Assembly (NCBI RefSeq): GCF_002078875.1
Contig: NC_034414.1
Location: forward strand, 33,575,884-33,639,883
Reading direction: 5' to 3'
Length of the DNA: 64,000 nt
Source: Numida meleagris
Taxonomy: Eukaryota > Chordata > Aves > Galliformes > Numididae
In this document: positions 1-11,857 of the stretch, in pieces
How positions within the stretch are numbered: the first letter of the stretch is position 1
Layout of the letters: every line of letters begins with the position of its first letter
Program-made: the position numbers and the translations under genes
The notes under the pieces: model-generated
Seen by the model: the letters and a program-made list of their open reading frames with translations, nothing else
What the model was told of the DNA's origin: nothing
Database searches by the model: none

Positions 1-483
1 TTGCTAAAACACAGCATTACCAGACACAAATTCAAGACTGGATTTTTCATACATTGAAAACCTTCACAAAAATATTCTCACTGCTCTGCTGACATTTAAA
101 AATTCCTTCAAATGAAATGAGTGCCCTCATATTCACCTAGCACTTTTAAATTTTAATTTCTCTTAGCAACTTCTCATGTTTTGATCTTTTTAAAAAAGTT
201 TCTGTAGACCTGCGGCTTCTCTTCCACCCCACTCCCCCATTTGTTGTTGTTGTTGTTGTTGTTTTTTAAGGCTATTCTCTCACTGCAAAGGTTGCAGGGA
301 GAGACATATTTTACATGTTATGGACAAGTATGTGACATGGAAGCCAACTACCATACATTATAAGAGAAAGCCTTTGATTTTTCAATATATTATTTAGCTT
401 TAACCAATTTACACATGAAGTTAACCTGTAACTGCCTATAATTTTATAAGCAAAGCAATTAAGATGAAATCAAAATGGAATTT
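1..483. other. Unique AT-rich DNA, no gene seen
   Basis: No open frame of note and no recognised repeat apart from a GTT-type microsatellite at about 241-266. Confidence 0.6.
241..266. repeat. (GTT)n microsatellite running into a T tract
   Basis: Seven or so GTT units followed by six T, read directly. Such tracts are often length-variable. Confidence 0.85.
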
Positions 484-550
484 GCAGGAGGGTTGGAACA
501 ATATGATCTTAAAGGTCCCTTCCAACCAAAACCATTCTATGATTCTATGA
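484..550 (+). mobile_element. CR1: CR1 LINE, 3' tail fragment
   Basis: About 67 bp of the CR1 3' end in plus orientation. The hallmark 'gatcttaaaggtccc' is followed by 'ttccaacc' and an ATTCTATG repeat tail. It is strongly 5'-truncated, as is usual for CR1, and has no coding content. Confidence 0.85.
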
Positions 551-1270
551 AAATCAACCAAATATATGAAAAGTACAAAGTCAAATAAATGGATAAACAA
601 GCTTATACAAATACAGTATGGTTTGTTTGTTTTTTTCTTAGCTTCTCTTTCTGGTAATCAGACAATTGAAAAAGCATTAAGAAATGCCCTGGAAAATTTT
701 TTAATTATTTAATCCAAAGGGTTAATGTAATATATGTCCTTGTGATAGGGACATAAAGGTAATTTAGCTTAAACATGTTTAAAAATTTAATAGACTCAAT
801 TGATCAGAAGATTAAGAAAACTTGAATTTCTACCAAAACATATACTCTTTCATACTGTTGTTAAAAATGATATTTTGCTATCCACTCAAAACTATTAAAT
901 ACAAATACAGGTATATTTTCCTTCTCTCTTGATAAATAGAATTTCAAAAGTGTATGAACTAGTAGAAATTGTAAATATAAAAGCACATCAGGATGAATTG
1001 TTTTACTTTTTTCCTCTCTGTCATAAAATGTTAGAATAAAATGATTAGAAATCTGTCACTTGATTGTCGTTAAGTCTTAATCTTATTTACTATTAAGCTG
1101 ATTATAATCAGCAACATTGTTATTTAAACATTTTATACAGATATTATCATACACCTTCATTGGAATAAAGGTCTACCAGTGCAGTATTTTCAACCTCCAC
1201 AAAGTTCATGGGGTAAATGTGTAAAATCTAGGGAAATTTGCCTAGAAAAATTGTAGGGAATTACTCTTTA
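551..1270. other. Unique AT-rich DNA, no gene seen
   Basis: About 720 bp with frequent stops in all frames. No repeat family recognised. Confidence 0.55.
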
Positions 1271-1490
1271 ATCATAGAATCAAAGAATGGCCTAGGTTGA
1301 AAAGGACCTCAAAGATCATCTAGTGTCAACCCCCCTACTGTGAACAGAGTTGCCAACCACTAGATCAGGCTGCCCAGAGACACATCCAGCCTTGCCTTGA
1401 ATGTCTCCAAGGATGGGGCATCCATAACCTCTCTGGGCAACTTGTTCCATTGTGTCACCACCCTCTGAGCGAAAACTTCCTCCTAATGTG
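1271..1490 (-). mobile_element. CR1: CR1 LINE, 3' end fragment (minus)
   Basis: The 3' tail is at the left (ATCATAGAATC). It is followed by the reverse complement of the CR1 3' UTR and the last codons of ORF2 ('accaccctctgagcg'). About 220 bp, 5'-truncated. It belongs to a different subfamily from its neighbour at 1541: the 3' UTR text carries 'caacccccctactgtg' rather than 'ccatccacctaccacc'. Only about 50 bp separate the two minus-strand insertions. Confidence 0.9.
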
Positions 1491-1540
1491 ACAAATGAGA
1501 CACAGAAAGGAAGTAGCTCTTAATAATAGAAGTTGAAATA

Positions 1541-2075
1541 GTATCATAGTATCATAGTATTAGCTAGGTTGGAAAAGACCTACAAGACCACCTAGTCCAA
1601 CCATCCACCTACCACCAATAACCCCACTAAACCATGTCTCTCAACACTATATCTAAACCCTTCTTAAACACCTCCAGGGACGGTGACTCAACCACCTCCC
1701 TGGGCAGCCCATTCCAGCGCCTGACCACTCTTTCAGAAAAGCAGTATTTCCTAATGTCCAGCCTAAATCTCCCCTGGCGCAACTTGAGGCCATTCCCCCT
1801 CATCCTGTCACCAGTTACAAGAGAGAAGAGGCTGACCCCCAGCTCACTACAACCTCCCTTCAGGTAGTTATAGAGAGCGATAAGGTCTCCCCTGAGCCTC
1901 CTCTTCTCCAGGCTGAACAATCCCAGCTCCCTCAGCCACTCCTCATAAGGCCTGTGCTCCAGACCCCTCACCAGCTTCATCACCCTCCTCCGGACACGCT
2001 CCAGGGCCTCAATGTCTTTTTTGCAATAAGGGGCCCAAAACTGGACACAGTACTCGAGGTGGGGCCTCACTAGGG
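1541..2075 (-). mobile_element. CR1: CR1 LINE, 5'-truncated copy (minus)
   Basis: About 535 bp holding the 3' UTR and the C-terminal part of ORF2. The tail is altered to repeated ATCATAGT units, where most copies have ATCATAGA. The 3' UTR segment 'ccatccacctaccacc' matches the copy at 8147 and the stub at 30022, so these three share a subfamily. The 5' truncation falls just after the segment equivalent to 'ggggcctcac'. Confidence 0.93.
1627..2070 (-). pseudogene. CR1 ORF2, C-terminal fragment
   Basis: An uninterrupted 147-codon frame giving the extreme C-terminus of the CR1 ORF2 polyprotein, beyond the reverse transcriptase catalytic core. Typical CR1 blocks are visible: [48 protein letters not shown] and [20 protein letters not shown]. 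The endonuclease and all RT catalytic motifs are missing because of 5' truncation, so this is a dead remnant despite the open frame. Its first Met is an internal residue and not a genuine start. Confidence 0.9.
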
Positions 2076-2409
2076 CTGATCAGAAATACATGATCAGAAA
2101 TTGATTTGAGGACTCACGAACTTTCATGAAAGTCCAATTTCTGCTTTGAAATATTTAAGGTATATCTTCGAGTTCAGGCATGTGAGAGTACTCTCCTGGC
2201 TTGGTAAGTGTGAAGGTAACAGCCCTGGTGAGAAAAAGTAGAGTAAAATGTATCAGCTTCCACTATCTTTGACTATTCAAATGTGTGCTGCCTCATACCA
2301 CTCACTCCACTCCTTAAGTCAGTGCAGTTCATCTGTGTGCCTAAGAAGTCTATAAAAAGAGCTCTCAAAAATAAATAACCATAAAGGAGGCTTTAAATAC
2401 ACTTGTCAG

Positions 2410-2462
2410 AGAATGAATTCTTCACCTAGTCTTTGGTCAAAGCTATGTGAAGAATTCATTCT
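2410..2462. repeat. Perfect 16-bp inverted repeat (hairpin)
   Basis: Left arm agaatgaattcttcac (2410-2425) and right arm gtgaagaattcattct (2447-2462) are exact reverse complements around a 21-nt spacer. The spacer holds a second small stem (ctttg/caaag) on the same axis. No CR1, LTR or mariner sequence surrounds it. Confidence 0.9.
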
Positions 2463-2807
2463 ATGGTCACAGCCATGTTTCTGGCTATGTCATTTCCTTT
2501 CCTCAGGCATGTCAGCTTAAAGAAAATGTTCAAGTTTGTTGAAAACAACACTTCTTCTTTCATCCACTTAATCTTTCAGAACTTTTTAAGAGTTTCAGTT
2601 TTCCTTTTTTGACTTTTCACTATATTATAAATTCATAATTTTTCTGGTGAATAAAATTTTACTCTTCATTGCAAAACTAATGTAAGAAAGTGGACCAGTA
2701 ACCTTGTCCAAAGTTTTCTAATTATCATACAAATATACTTAATTGCCACATTGTTTCTGGGAAACAGATTTTTCTATGGAATTTTTTTCAAAAAGATTTT
2801 TTTTATT

Positions 2808-2834
2808 CCCCCCCCCCCCCCCCTTTTTTTTTTT
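2808..2834. repeat. C16-T11 homopolymer switch
   Basis: Sixteen C followed directly by eleven T, preceded by a T-rich stretch. Low complexity. The length is liable to sequencing error. Confidence 0.85.
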
Positions 2835-3655
2835 AAAAATATGTTAAGGATGAAATACATGATATGAGTTAAATAATAGCTCCAAATATTCCATCCTTCT
2901 TTCTGCAGCCAACCTGCTGGTTAGAACACTGCATGGATAAACTCAAGTTTAAATCCTTATCCGATTCAAACACAGACTCTTCTTATATCTACATCCCATT
3001 GTGAGTGCCTCAAAAACTAAGAAACTGAATCAGTCTCTTGCTCTACTTCATTAAACATGTACTTATTTATACAGAATCATACATTCGGGAGAATGACAAC
3101 AGAACATCATGCATTTGAATCACATAGAACATCCATTTGTAACTGCCTTACCTGTCTTAAGCAAGTGCAATAGCTAACAATGGATGGAGTATACTAAGGA
3201 AAGGGAAACGCTGTCCTCATCTGTCATTTCAATGAGCGCTGAAAAGGATTTCTTCCTTTTGAAATGGTGAAAAAGTGTACTACAAAGTGTCCAAAATACA
3301 ATTTAGAACATGAATCACAGTTCATCATGTTCACGTTTCTTTAGGAATTTGATAGAACTTATAGACTGTGTGTCAAGCCTTTGCTCATTGCAATCATTGA
3401 CACCATTCCTATTGTTAAGATCAACTTTAAGTACTCACTGCAAGTCAACACACTGACACATTGAAATCTTGTACCATTATCATATACTCAAGAAAAACAA
3501 CACTAATAAAAGTATACTAGATCAAGATTAGAACAGATATATCAGAAATTAGGGCTAAGGAGAAAAAGTCATCTGAATAAATATTTCATAAGACTGTTGT
3601 CTTGTTAATATTACTGCTAAGGCTGAGTCTGGTTGTAATACAGCTGGACATTCCA

Positions 3656-3719
3656 TGGTAGGGGGAACTAGGTGACCTTTGAGTTCCTTTCCAACTCAAG
3701 ACATTGTATGATTCCATGA
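3656..3719 (+). mobile_element. CR1: Old CR1 3' tail fragment
   Basis: A diverged CR1 3' end: 'gggaactaggtgacctttga', then 'tttccaactcaag' and a decayed ATTGTATGATTCC tail. Very short and old. Confidence 0.7.
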
Positions 3720-4518
3720 AAACAAATTTAGTTAATGTCTCAGGAAGGGGAAGAATAAGAAGGAGGTGGGGTTAAGCAGGCTTTCTCCTTTCCATAAATG
3801 GAAAGTTTATATTTTAGATCTATGTCTGGTCAAAACTTCTGGTCACATTTGCATGGTACCACTGACACTCTCTGTGGAATTATGTGAAAGTCTAGACAAG
3901 ATAATGAATTCTAAGATGTTCCTAAAAGAATATGAAGTATAGCTAAGTATATGTAAATCATAATATTGAGTTAAAACAGATCCAAAATATACTTTTACGT
4001 CAGTCTTCTGTAAGTACAAAGTGGTTTCTAAGTAATCCAAAATGCAGAACAGCTTTTACTAGAGCTAACAAACTTGCAGCTTATAAAGATGAGGTAGAGC
4101 GAATATTGCTTATTAGCTGCTCTGTGCACTGTTTTTTTCCCTTTAATTTGACTCCCATGAATCACTGAATCCTTTATGCTTAAATTTCTTACAAACAGCT
4201 GTGAATAATGAAAAGCACAATAGTCTTCACAGACACTTCAGAACTAACATCTCCGCTCTCTGTGCACGGGCAGATACACTGTTACTGATAAAATTTTGGG
4301 GTTGCCCTTAATTGCGCTATTTTAAAATCCCTCTCCAGACTTCACTGGAGTAATTTGGAGACTTGACTTGTTTTGAGAAGGAGTCAAACATCTGCTGCAT
4401 GATTACTGCTTCGCTTTTCACAGCTCTCCTCTACGCAAATAACAAAACTAACATATCTGAAATATGATCACGTGATGTGAAGTCTATCAGGAGCATAGTA
4501 GAAACAGAACACGTTCAT
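3720..4518. other. Unique DNA, no gene seen
   Basis: About 800 bp of AT-rich sequence. A short open frame on the minus strand spans 3843-4040, with nothing recognisable in it. Confidence 0.5.
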
Positions 4519-4582
4519 GTTTTGGGGTTGGAACTGGAAGATCTTTAAATTCTTTTCCAAACTAAGCCATTCTATGATTCTG
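4519..4582 (+). mobile_element. CR1: Old CR1 3' tail fragment
   Basis: Recognisable CR1 terminal text: 'ggttggaactggaagatc', then 'ttccaaactaag' and an ATTCTATGATTCTG tail. About 60 bp, no coding content. Confidence 0.75.
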
Positions 4583-7500
4583 TTATACAAATATGCTGTC
4601 ACATAGTTAACAATGTAAGTATAAGGAAAATAGACTGTTCAGTTTTGTTTGTCTTGAGGTTTGATTTCATTCATCTAGTCTAACCTGGATTATATGCTAC
4701 TTTACTTCTTCATTTGAATTATAATGAGGTACACATCAGTCTCCAAGAATTGACACTGAGTAGTTGCAATTATTATTAAGTTGGACTTCACTATATTTCA
4801 TTACATACATATTTATTTTTCTCTCCTGAACTGCAATATATTGCTGTCACCTTCAGCTCAGAACCCTCCAAAGTTTTTAAAGAACCTGAGTACATTACCG
4901 AAGTCACATTGCAACAACTCTAATAAATTGCACCTGTGGACTCCTCTCTGTTTTATTTATATACTGTATCACAGGTTATTAACAGAAAATAACCCACTGA
5001 GATATAACATTCTTGTTTACAGTAAGATTCTCGTAGTGACAGCAGGAATACAAAACATAAAAACAACAGGGAACACAGAACTAATAAAAAGACAAGGGTT
5101 TATAAAGCAGAGAAAAAAAAACAGAAAGCCAACTGTGAAGGCAAGAATAAAACAAAATAGACTTCCATCATAAAACAATCAAAATCTACAGTATACTTAC
5201 AGATACCAGGAAGATCAAATACCTACTGAGTTTGAATATTTATGGGCGTCACAATAGAAGTCAGGAAATCTGTGAGCTAGAATTAGAACTTTATCAGCAA
5301 TACATATCTTCCCCAAAGGCTGATTATTTCTGCTTCCACTTAGCAAAGAAGAAAAATAAAATCATCCAATGAAAACACTTTAGTGTTAAATATTATTAAA
5401 AAATAATAAAATAAAAAAAAAATAAAGATCATCTGAGAAGCTTTTGAAACTGTTTGGAGTTGTTATTCCCTTTAAAATTGTTTTCAAACGAGCTTCTGGT
5501 ATTTTTATAGCTATTCTGATACCTACATTGGATAGATGCCATAAAAACATTAACCACTCTGTTGCTCACCACCAGAAGTTCTCTTTGTGATACAAGAGAA
5601 AAAACACCTGAGAAAACGATTAGAATCTGAATATAGTGACTATTTTATACATCGTTATATTCTGTAGAATTTATTCATTATAGCTCCCTGTTCTGTTGTT
5701 CTCCCCATCACACTATACCTCATGCTTCTCTATACCTTTATTTAGTATTTTTGTTTCTCTGGGACAGAAAGATTTGCCAAGGTGAAGACAAAGCTTTTTA
5801 ATAAAAATGGGAGGTGAGGAATGTCTCTAGTTACTCTTCAATGTTTGCAGAAAATATAAAATGCTAAAATGTTTAGCATTTGTTAGCTAACAAATTAAAA
5901 AGTTCCATCCATCAAAATTAAAGGCAGAAATACTTCTTAGTAGTAAGCACTGTATATCAAGGCTGGAACTATAGCCACAAATGAATGATGGTGTTGGAAA
6001 AGGTTAATTTTCATATAAGGCACACAGTTACAACATCTCCTCATCCTGAAGTGCATCTTCACCTTTATCTCACAATTAAATAGTACATTCTTATGATTCA
6101 GATGAGCTTACATATTACTCACTCCCAGAGCATATTGCCAAGAAAGAGGAACAAAGTCCCAAGATACGGAGATGAGGTAGAGAGTTCACGCCTATGTCAC
6201 AAGGGGAAAATAGCAAGAGAAATACGTAAGGGGAAAATATTGCAGGTAGCTATTGAGAATCCAGTCCTGTTTCTTCCTTGAATCAAGATTCTGTGGTTCA
6301 TACAATGAATTCTTTGATGTGATTTCCCGATCTCTTAGTTATTCCAGCATCCATGCAGTGAATAACTACACAATTACTCTGCAAATATTATCTTCTCTCT
6401 CATGAGGAAAAGAAAGAGAGACACATGAAAACAAAAAAACAAACAAAACAACAACAAACCACCCATAACTTAACAAACCACACTTTTCATGCCTTGATTA
6501 GTATTTCGGCAATTCTTTTAAATATTTCTTTCCAAAATGTTTGTACTGAAACAGCATACCCTAATGACCTCATCAAAAATGCTCAGAAACAACATCCCTA
6601 CTGAATTGGCACACTTAAATATAGTCAAATATTATCCCTTTAAAACAGAGTACTATCTTAACAGCTCGTTTTCTACTGGCTATCTCAACAATATGTTCTT
6701 TCTCATTGTCACTGATGGTAGGATACTGCTTACCACCTAATGAAAGGTGACCTCTTCTTCCCTTCCCTTCCCACCTGAGTTTGGCTGTATAAAATTAAAT
6801 AAAATTCAGATTAAAATCTCCTACCATATAATTCAACATCATAATCTCCTACTGTTATTCACCACACTATCAATTTTTACAGTGTTACAAGCTATTGTTG
6901 ACTTTTTTACTTATATTCCTTGTAATCTACATTATTATTTTTATTTTAGTGTTGGAGATATTCCTGAGGCTCAGAAACTGCCAAGACAAGTAATCTGAAC
7001 TGATATTAATTTGATTCAAATCACCTGTACAGTATCTCTGCAGCAGTCTGAACAACTGCACAGAATACATGTTTTCCAGTGTTTAAGCACTTTGTTGGGT
7101 TCAGACTTTTCACTCCTCTACCCCTCAGCATCCTCAATATGAATATAACTTAGCATTACCCTTCTTTCCTTATTATCTTGACAACTTTGTCTCTCAGTGC
7201 TAGTTCTAACTTAACTAGCAACAATCATTGGATTTTTAAGCAATCTTTTTAGCATCCATTGGATCTTATTAATAGACATCAGCAATGCAGTATAAAGTAA
7301 ATTTGCTAAGTAAAAGGCTTAATAATTCAAACAGATCCCTTGTCTTCATAATTGATTATGGAAAATTCAATGAAAAGCTGAAAACAAGCTCTGTCTGTAT
7401 TTTGCCTTTGTTGTATGTTACTAAAAATATTCTCAGCAGAGCTGAGAAAATAGCTCCTTGTGTTTCAGTGGGTCTATCCACGGAGTAAGCTATGTAATTT

Positions 7501-8146
7501 TATCAGAGTCAAATTCATGGCTTACTTCTATGAGAAGCTAAAGTGTTATGTTAAATGTGGTTAAGTGCTACTGAGGATGCTTTCATAGGAGCCTGCAGAA
7601 TGATGTGGCCTGCAAAGTCAAAGTAAGGCAGCATGCTAGATAATTTACCTTCAAGTTTGGAACCTATCTCACTTGTCTTGTTGCAGAGCATACAATATCT
7701 TCTGACCTCTGTGATATGCCTCAGTGCACTCTACACTACCACACTACCACCTCTGTCCTTTTGTGTTTACATTAGGCTTCCATTTTTCCAGCTGTGCAAG
7801 TGAGGAATGATGAGGGATGGAGCAACAATCCTGACAATACCAAGATAGTCACACTGACTCTTAGACAGTATAATCTACTGCAGTGTTCTGTCCATCTCAC
7901 TAATAATAATCTCCTGAACTGTGTAAGCCATTCTTAGCTGAAACCATAGAATGGTTTTTGCTAAGCAAAAGCATGACAGTTGCAGTAATCGTAAATGACC
8001 AAGACACTCTTGACTACGGTGAGGGTTTGACACATGCTGCAGATAAGCTGAATTTATACCTGTTATCTCACTGTGGTTCTGAAATTGCATCTCAGACACC
8101 TATGTGTCTCTGTCTACTGTAGTCCCATGACTTTTGAAGTTGAAAT
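4583..8146. other. Unique AT-rich DNA, no gene seen
   Basis: About 3.5 kb with only short chance frames. The longest, 4781-5173 plus, begins with TTG and has no recognisable domain. A-rich patches lie near 5395-5425 and 6430-6460. Confidence 0.55.
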
Positions 8147-8632
8147 TCATAGAATCATAGAATCATAGAATTAGCTAGGTTGGAAAAGACCTACAAGATC
8201 ATCTAGTCCAACCATCCACCTACCACCAATAACCCCACTAAACCATGTCTCTCAACACCACATTTAATGTTTCTTGAACACCTCCAGGGACGGTGACTCA
8301 ACCACCTCTCTGGGCAGCCCATTCCAGCGCCTGACCACTCTTTCAGAAAAGTAGAATTTCCTAATGTCCAGCCTAAATCTTCCCTGGTGCAACTTGAGGC
8401 CATTCCCCCTCGTCCTGTCACTAGTTACAAGAGAGAAGAGGCCGACCCCCAGCTCACTACAACCTCCCTTCAGGTAGTTATAGAGAGCGATAAGGTCTCC
8501 CCTGAGCCTCCTCTTCTCCAGGCTGAACAATCCCAGCTCCCTCAGCCGCTCCTCATAAGGCCTGTGCTCCAGACCCCTCACCAGCTTCGTCGCCCTCCTC
8601 TGAACACGCTCCAGGGCCTCAATGTCCTTGCA
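8147..8632 (-). mobile_element. CR1: CR1 LINE, 5'-truncated copy (minus)
   Basis: About 486 bp, tail at left (ATAGAATCATAGAATC). Closely similar to the copy at 1541-2075 over the shared 3' UTR and ORF2 C-terminus, so it belongs to the same subfamily. The 5' breakpoint lies after 'caatgtccttg', where the 1541 copy continues into the HLEYC block. Confidence 0.93.
8264..8632 (-). pseudogene. CR1 ORF2, C-terminal fragment
   Basis: An open stretch with the CR1 C-terminal blocks [36 protein letters not shown] and [18 protein letters not shown]. It ends early at VFKKH-stop. The copy at 1627 runs on for a further dozen codons, so this one has a premature stop near its C-terminus. No catalytic domain remains. 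Confidence 0.85.
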
Positions 8633-9571
8633 GTGATTCACCTCCATGATCTCCCATAATGACTCAGCACAGTATGTGAAACATGGAATCTCATTTCCAG
8701 GCTATCACTTCAGTCTATGCTGGGTGCATCTTTGCCAGACTCACACTGGTTGTAATGCTGCAATTTGGAATTACTGCGATGACACTGTCAAGGAAGTACC
8801 GTGGGTCTCCTGGGCATTATTTTCAAACATGGATCAAAGCTAGCATGAACAACATCGTCAAAATCAGGATGGCCTTCTCTGCACTACCCAGTTTGAGCAC
8901 TGACAGCTGGCCCACTCATCCAAGAAGAGCAGCCACTAAATTACCAGTCAGGATTTTAGGGTTCACTAATTACTGCCTCTATGGTAGAACGCAGAATGTG
9001 ACTTCCTCATCTGTAACGTTATACACTTCATCCAGACAATACAGCTGTGGAGGTTTCTGTTATTGTTTGATAGTAGGTCCTAAACTCTTCTTCCATTCCT
9101 TGCTTCTCTTTCATCTTCTCTGCCTTCCTGAAACAGAGTCTAAAGCCTGTTCCCAGAACATCACCACAGCATCCTCATTTCTGTGTTCAGCCCAAATAGG
9201 AGTTTTCTATTTCCATTTTGCAATAAAATCTCCCTACTCAACTTTTTCTTCACCTACGGAAATCAGGGATAAAGTTTCTTCAGAATCAAGGCTGTTCTTA
9301 CGCTTTTCCCACATACATAGATGGCATAATCAAATGCATCTGTGCAATGAGAGCTTACACCATTTCAGTATCTGCATATATACAGCAGAAAGGAGGTTAT
9401 TAAAGAAAATATCATATTTCAGTTTCAATTTATATACAAACCTCTCATCTATTCCTATACTGTAGCCATAGTTTTTTGAGCTCTTAAAGAACATACATAA
9501 GCTACAAGGTTTTTGTTTCAACATTTTTTTTCTGTGGTGTCCTAGACTGTAATTTCTTTTTTTTTCCAGGG
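8633..9571. other. Unrecognised region with an unusually long open frame
   Basis: Lies between a CR1 copy and a solo LTR and matches neither. The plus strand is open from an ATG at 8683 to 9465 (260 codons), the longest frame in the window. The second half is pyrimidine-rich, which lowers stop frequency. Confidence 0.4.
8683..9465 (+). other. 260-codon open frame, function unknown
   Basis: Begins with ATG (MESHFQAIT...) and stays open for 260 codons. I recognise no domain. The product would be rich in Ser, Leu, Phe, Cys and Thr with no clear signal peptide or repeated motif, which is typical of spurious frames in pyrimidine-rich DNA. No splice signals or poly(A) context tie it to a gene. The minus strand of 8683-9060 also reads for long stretches with only scattered stops, so an old pseudogene on that strand is an alternative. 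Confidence 0.2.
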
Positions 9572-10125
9572 TGTTATGGTTTAACTTGGCAGGTGGTTGA
9601 GCACCAGACTTTAATTTCCTCACTCTTCCCTTTTTCCAGTGGAATGGGGGAGAGAATAAAAGAAAAAAAAAAAAAGGAAACAAAGTAGCAGAGATAAAAC
9701 TATTCATTAACACAGAGAAAAGGAAAAGGGTAAGGATAATAATTATGATTATATATACTTATACATAATTGTATATAACAAGTGATGCGCAAGCAATTGC
9801 TCGCCACTCACCAACCAATGCCCAGCTAGGTCCTCAAGCAGCAGTAGAGACCCAGGTGAACTCCCTCTGCTTTCAGAACTCTTTCCACACGATGTCATAC
9901 GGTATGGAATATCCCTTTGACAAGTTTAAGTTGGCTGTCCTAATTCTGTTCCCTTTCAGCTACTTGGGCCCTTTGCTGAGAATGGCCTTGGCTCTGTGTA
10001 ACACTGCTTAGTAGCAGCTATAAACATCAGTGTGTTATTAACATAGTTTTTTTCCTAGAACCAAAACACAACATCATACCAAACGCTCTGAAGAAAACAG
10101 TTCCATCTCAGCTGAAACTAAGACA
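9572..10125 (-). mobile_element. Solo LTR, ERV family 2 (minus)
   Basis: About 554 bp bounded by TG...CA-type ends: 'tgttatggtttaac' at left and 'cagctgaaactaagaca' at right. Read on the minus strand it begins TGTCTTAGTTTCAGCTG and carries the core 'ggaatatccctttg' / 'gatgtcatacggtatgg', which is shared with the LTRs at 46520, 14239 and 44942. No internal ERV sequence flanks it, so it is a solo LTR. The flanking 5-mers (caggg/cgggt) are only a weak TSD match, which fits an old insertion. An A-rich segment at about 9660-9675 lies inside. Confidence 0.75.
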
Positions 10126-11857
10126 CGGGTTCAATAAATCGGATGTATACTGAACAAAATTTTCTCTCCTCAAGTGACAGTTATGTCACCATTTTCCAAT
10201 GGGAAAGCATCAAAGTTAAGGGTCTTTCGAGATCGTTTTAAAAGCCCCAAACAAAAAAAAAAAACCTTCCACTTTCAAGACTTAACAAATTTATAGTACT
10301 TATATAAATAAATTATGACTACAGAGCACACCTTAAGAACAAGCCCCAAACATGCACACTTTGAATACTGTCTGCCTCACAGACAAACAAACAAAAACCA
10401 GAGAGAACAGCTACATATACAAAGTTTGTCCATTCTATCTCTTTCCTTTTGAAATTACTCACTTCACAGCTAGTGAATATTTCCATACAGACCATACTTG
10501 ATTAATGGGGCCAGCTCACATTAGTCACAGCTCTTTCTAGAAAAACTTTAATACAGGCCATCTGTTGAAGTCTAGTCAGAATACATATGCATGCATGCTG
10601 GAGCATTAGGCAAAGTATCCGAAGACAGATAAAGAACACAAAAACAGGCCATGTTCTGACGTAGATCCTCTAAGCTGCTGAAAAGAGATTTGGCATCAGT
10701 ATAAGCAAAACCAGGATGACCTGTCCTCCACTGTTTTTCAGAGAAACCTTAAATCCAGACACTGGACTTTTAATCCATATATTTAGTAAAAAAGACCAGC
10801 TACCACTGTTTTTTAAGTAAAGTACGCAAAATTGTACTATCCTGTTAAAAAATAACTGGAAATCTGTTTATATCTTTTGTTCTCTTATGAGCCAATAAAA
10901 GTGAAGAAGTCTGTGAACTACTACATGCTGCTTAGTAACAACCTCACTGCTTTCCAGTCATGTATATCCTACAGTCTGGAGGACAGCTCTCTTTTTAGTC
11001 CTCCTCTTTAGACTGTATAAGTTGATCCCCTTAGGTAAGGCTCTTTTGTTTTTTTGCTGTTGTTTTTTTGAGGGTTTTCTTTTTAGGGGGGGGGGGGGGG
11101 GGGGTGGCGGAGCACTATTTATTTTTGGGCCAGTTATCTGTTACTAGTCACAAGGTGTTTATAGCTCACCTTGTGGTAATTGTGGTGAAACATCTCTTTT
11201 TCTCTCTCCCTGTCCTTTACAGACAAAGAAAAAGGCATTCTTCCTACAGGTCCTGGTCCAGATGGCAGTATCCAGGTTGGTACAGAACTTATGTCAGCTT
11301 GTGTGTTATGTCAAAAAGCATGCTCATCTTGTTTTGCTTTGGACTTTTTAAAAAGGCGTGCCAACCATGGCAACTTTCAGGGACTAGTATATTGGTTAGA
11401 TTCTGGAATTTTCTGTGGTGAGACTTCTCTAAGACAGACTTGCAGAACTACATCCACAGAGTCAACAGTGCATGGCTAGATATCCAGAAGGGCAGTCAAC
11501 AAGATAGATGTAGTGATATAGCTGTGTTTTTGGGCTTTGGTATAGAACAGCAAGAATGGCCTCAGTGATCTCAGTGATGTCTTTCCAGCTAAATAATGTA
11601 GAAATTGACCACACAATTTGCTTTTGAAAGTACTTGTATACAAATTATAAATGTAGACCATAAACACATTGATGTTTTTCCTTTCAACTGTCAAAGTTTC
11701 TGCAAGAAGATTAGAACATTTCATATGGAATCAATGCAAGCATTCTTATCAAAACTTCTATCGTATTCAGATCATTTTCTAACTGTATTTAGATAGTTCA
11801 GTTATGAAATGCAAGCTGACTAAGATAGTTGCAAACATACAAAAAAGGCCATGAGGA
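10126..11857. other. Unique DNA, no firm gene
   Basis: Holds a G19 run at 11086-11104 and, at 11190-11273, a splice-acceptor-like pyrimidine tract described among the findings. No repeat family recognised. Confidence 0.5.
11086..11104. repeat. G19 homopolymer
   Basis: Nineteen consecutive G after a T-rich stretch. Could form a G-quadruplex on the plus strand. Length is uncertain in most sequencing chemistries. Confidence 0.9.

Larger units (their letters stand above)
2076..3655. other. Unique AT-rich DNA with one strong hairpin
   Basis: No gene seen. Contains the perfect inverted repeat at 2410-2462 and a C16-T11 homopolymer switch at 2808-2834. Confidence 0.6.

Noticed and set aside
4781..5173. 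130-codon plus-strand frame
   Set aside because: Opens with TTG, has no domain or conserved pattern, and lies in AT-rich unique DNA. Likely chance.
11068..11421. 117-codon frame beginning with a Gly run
   Set aside because: The Gly run is the translation of the G19 homopolymer. The rest has no recognisable domain.
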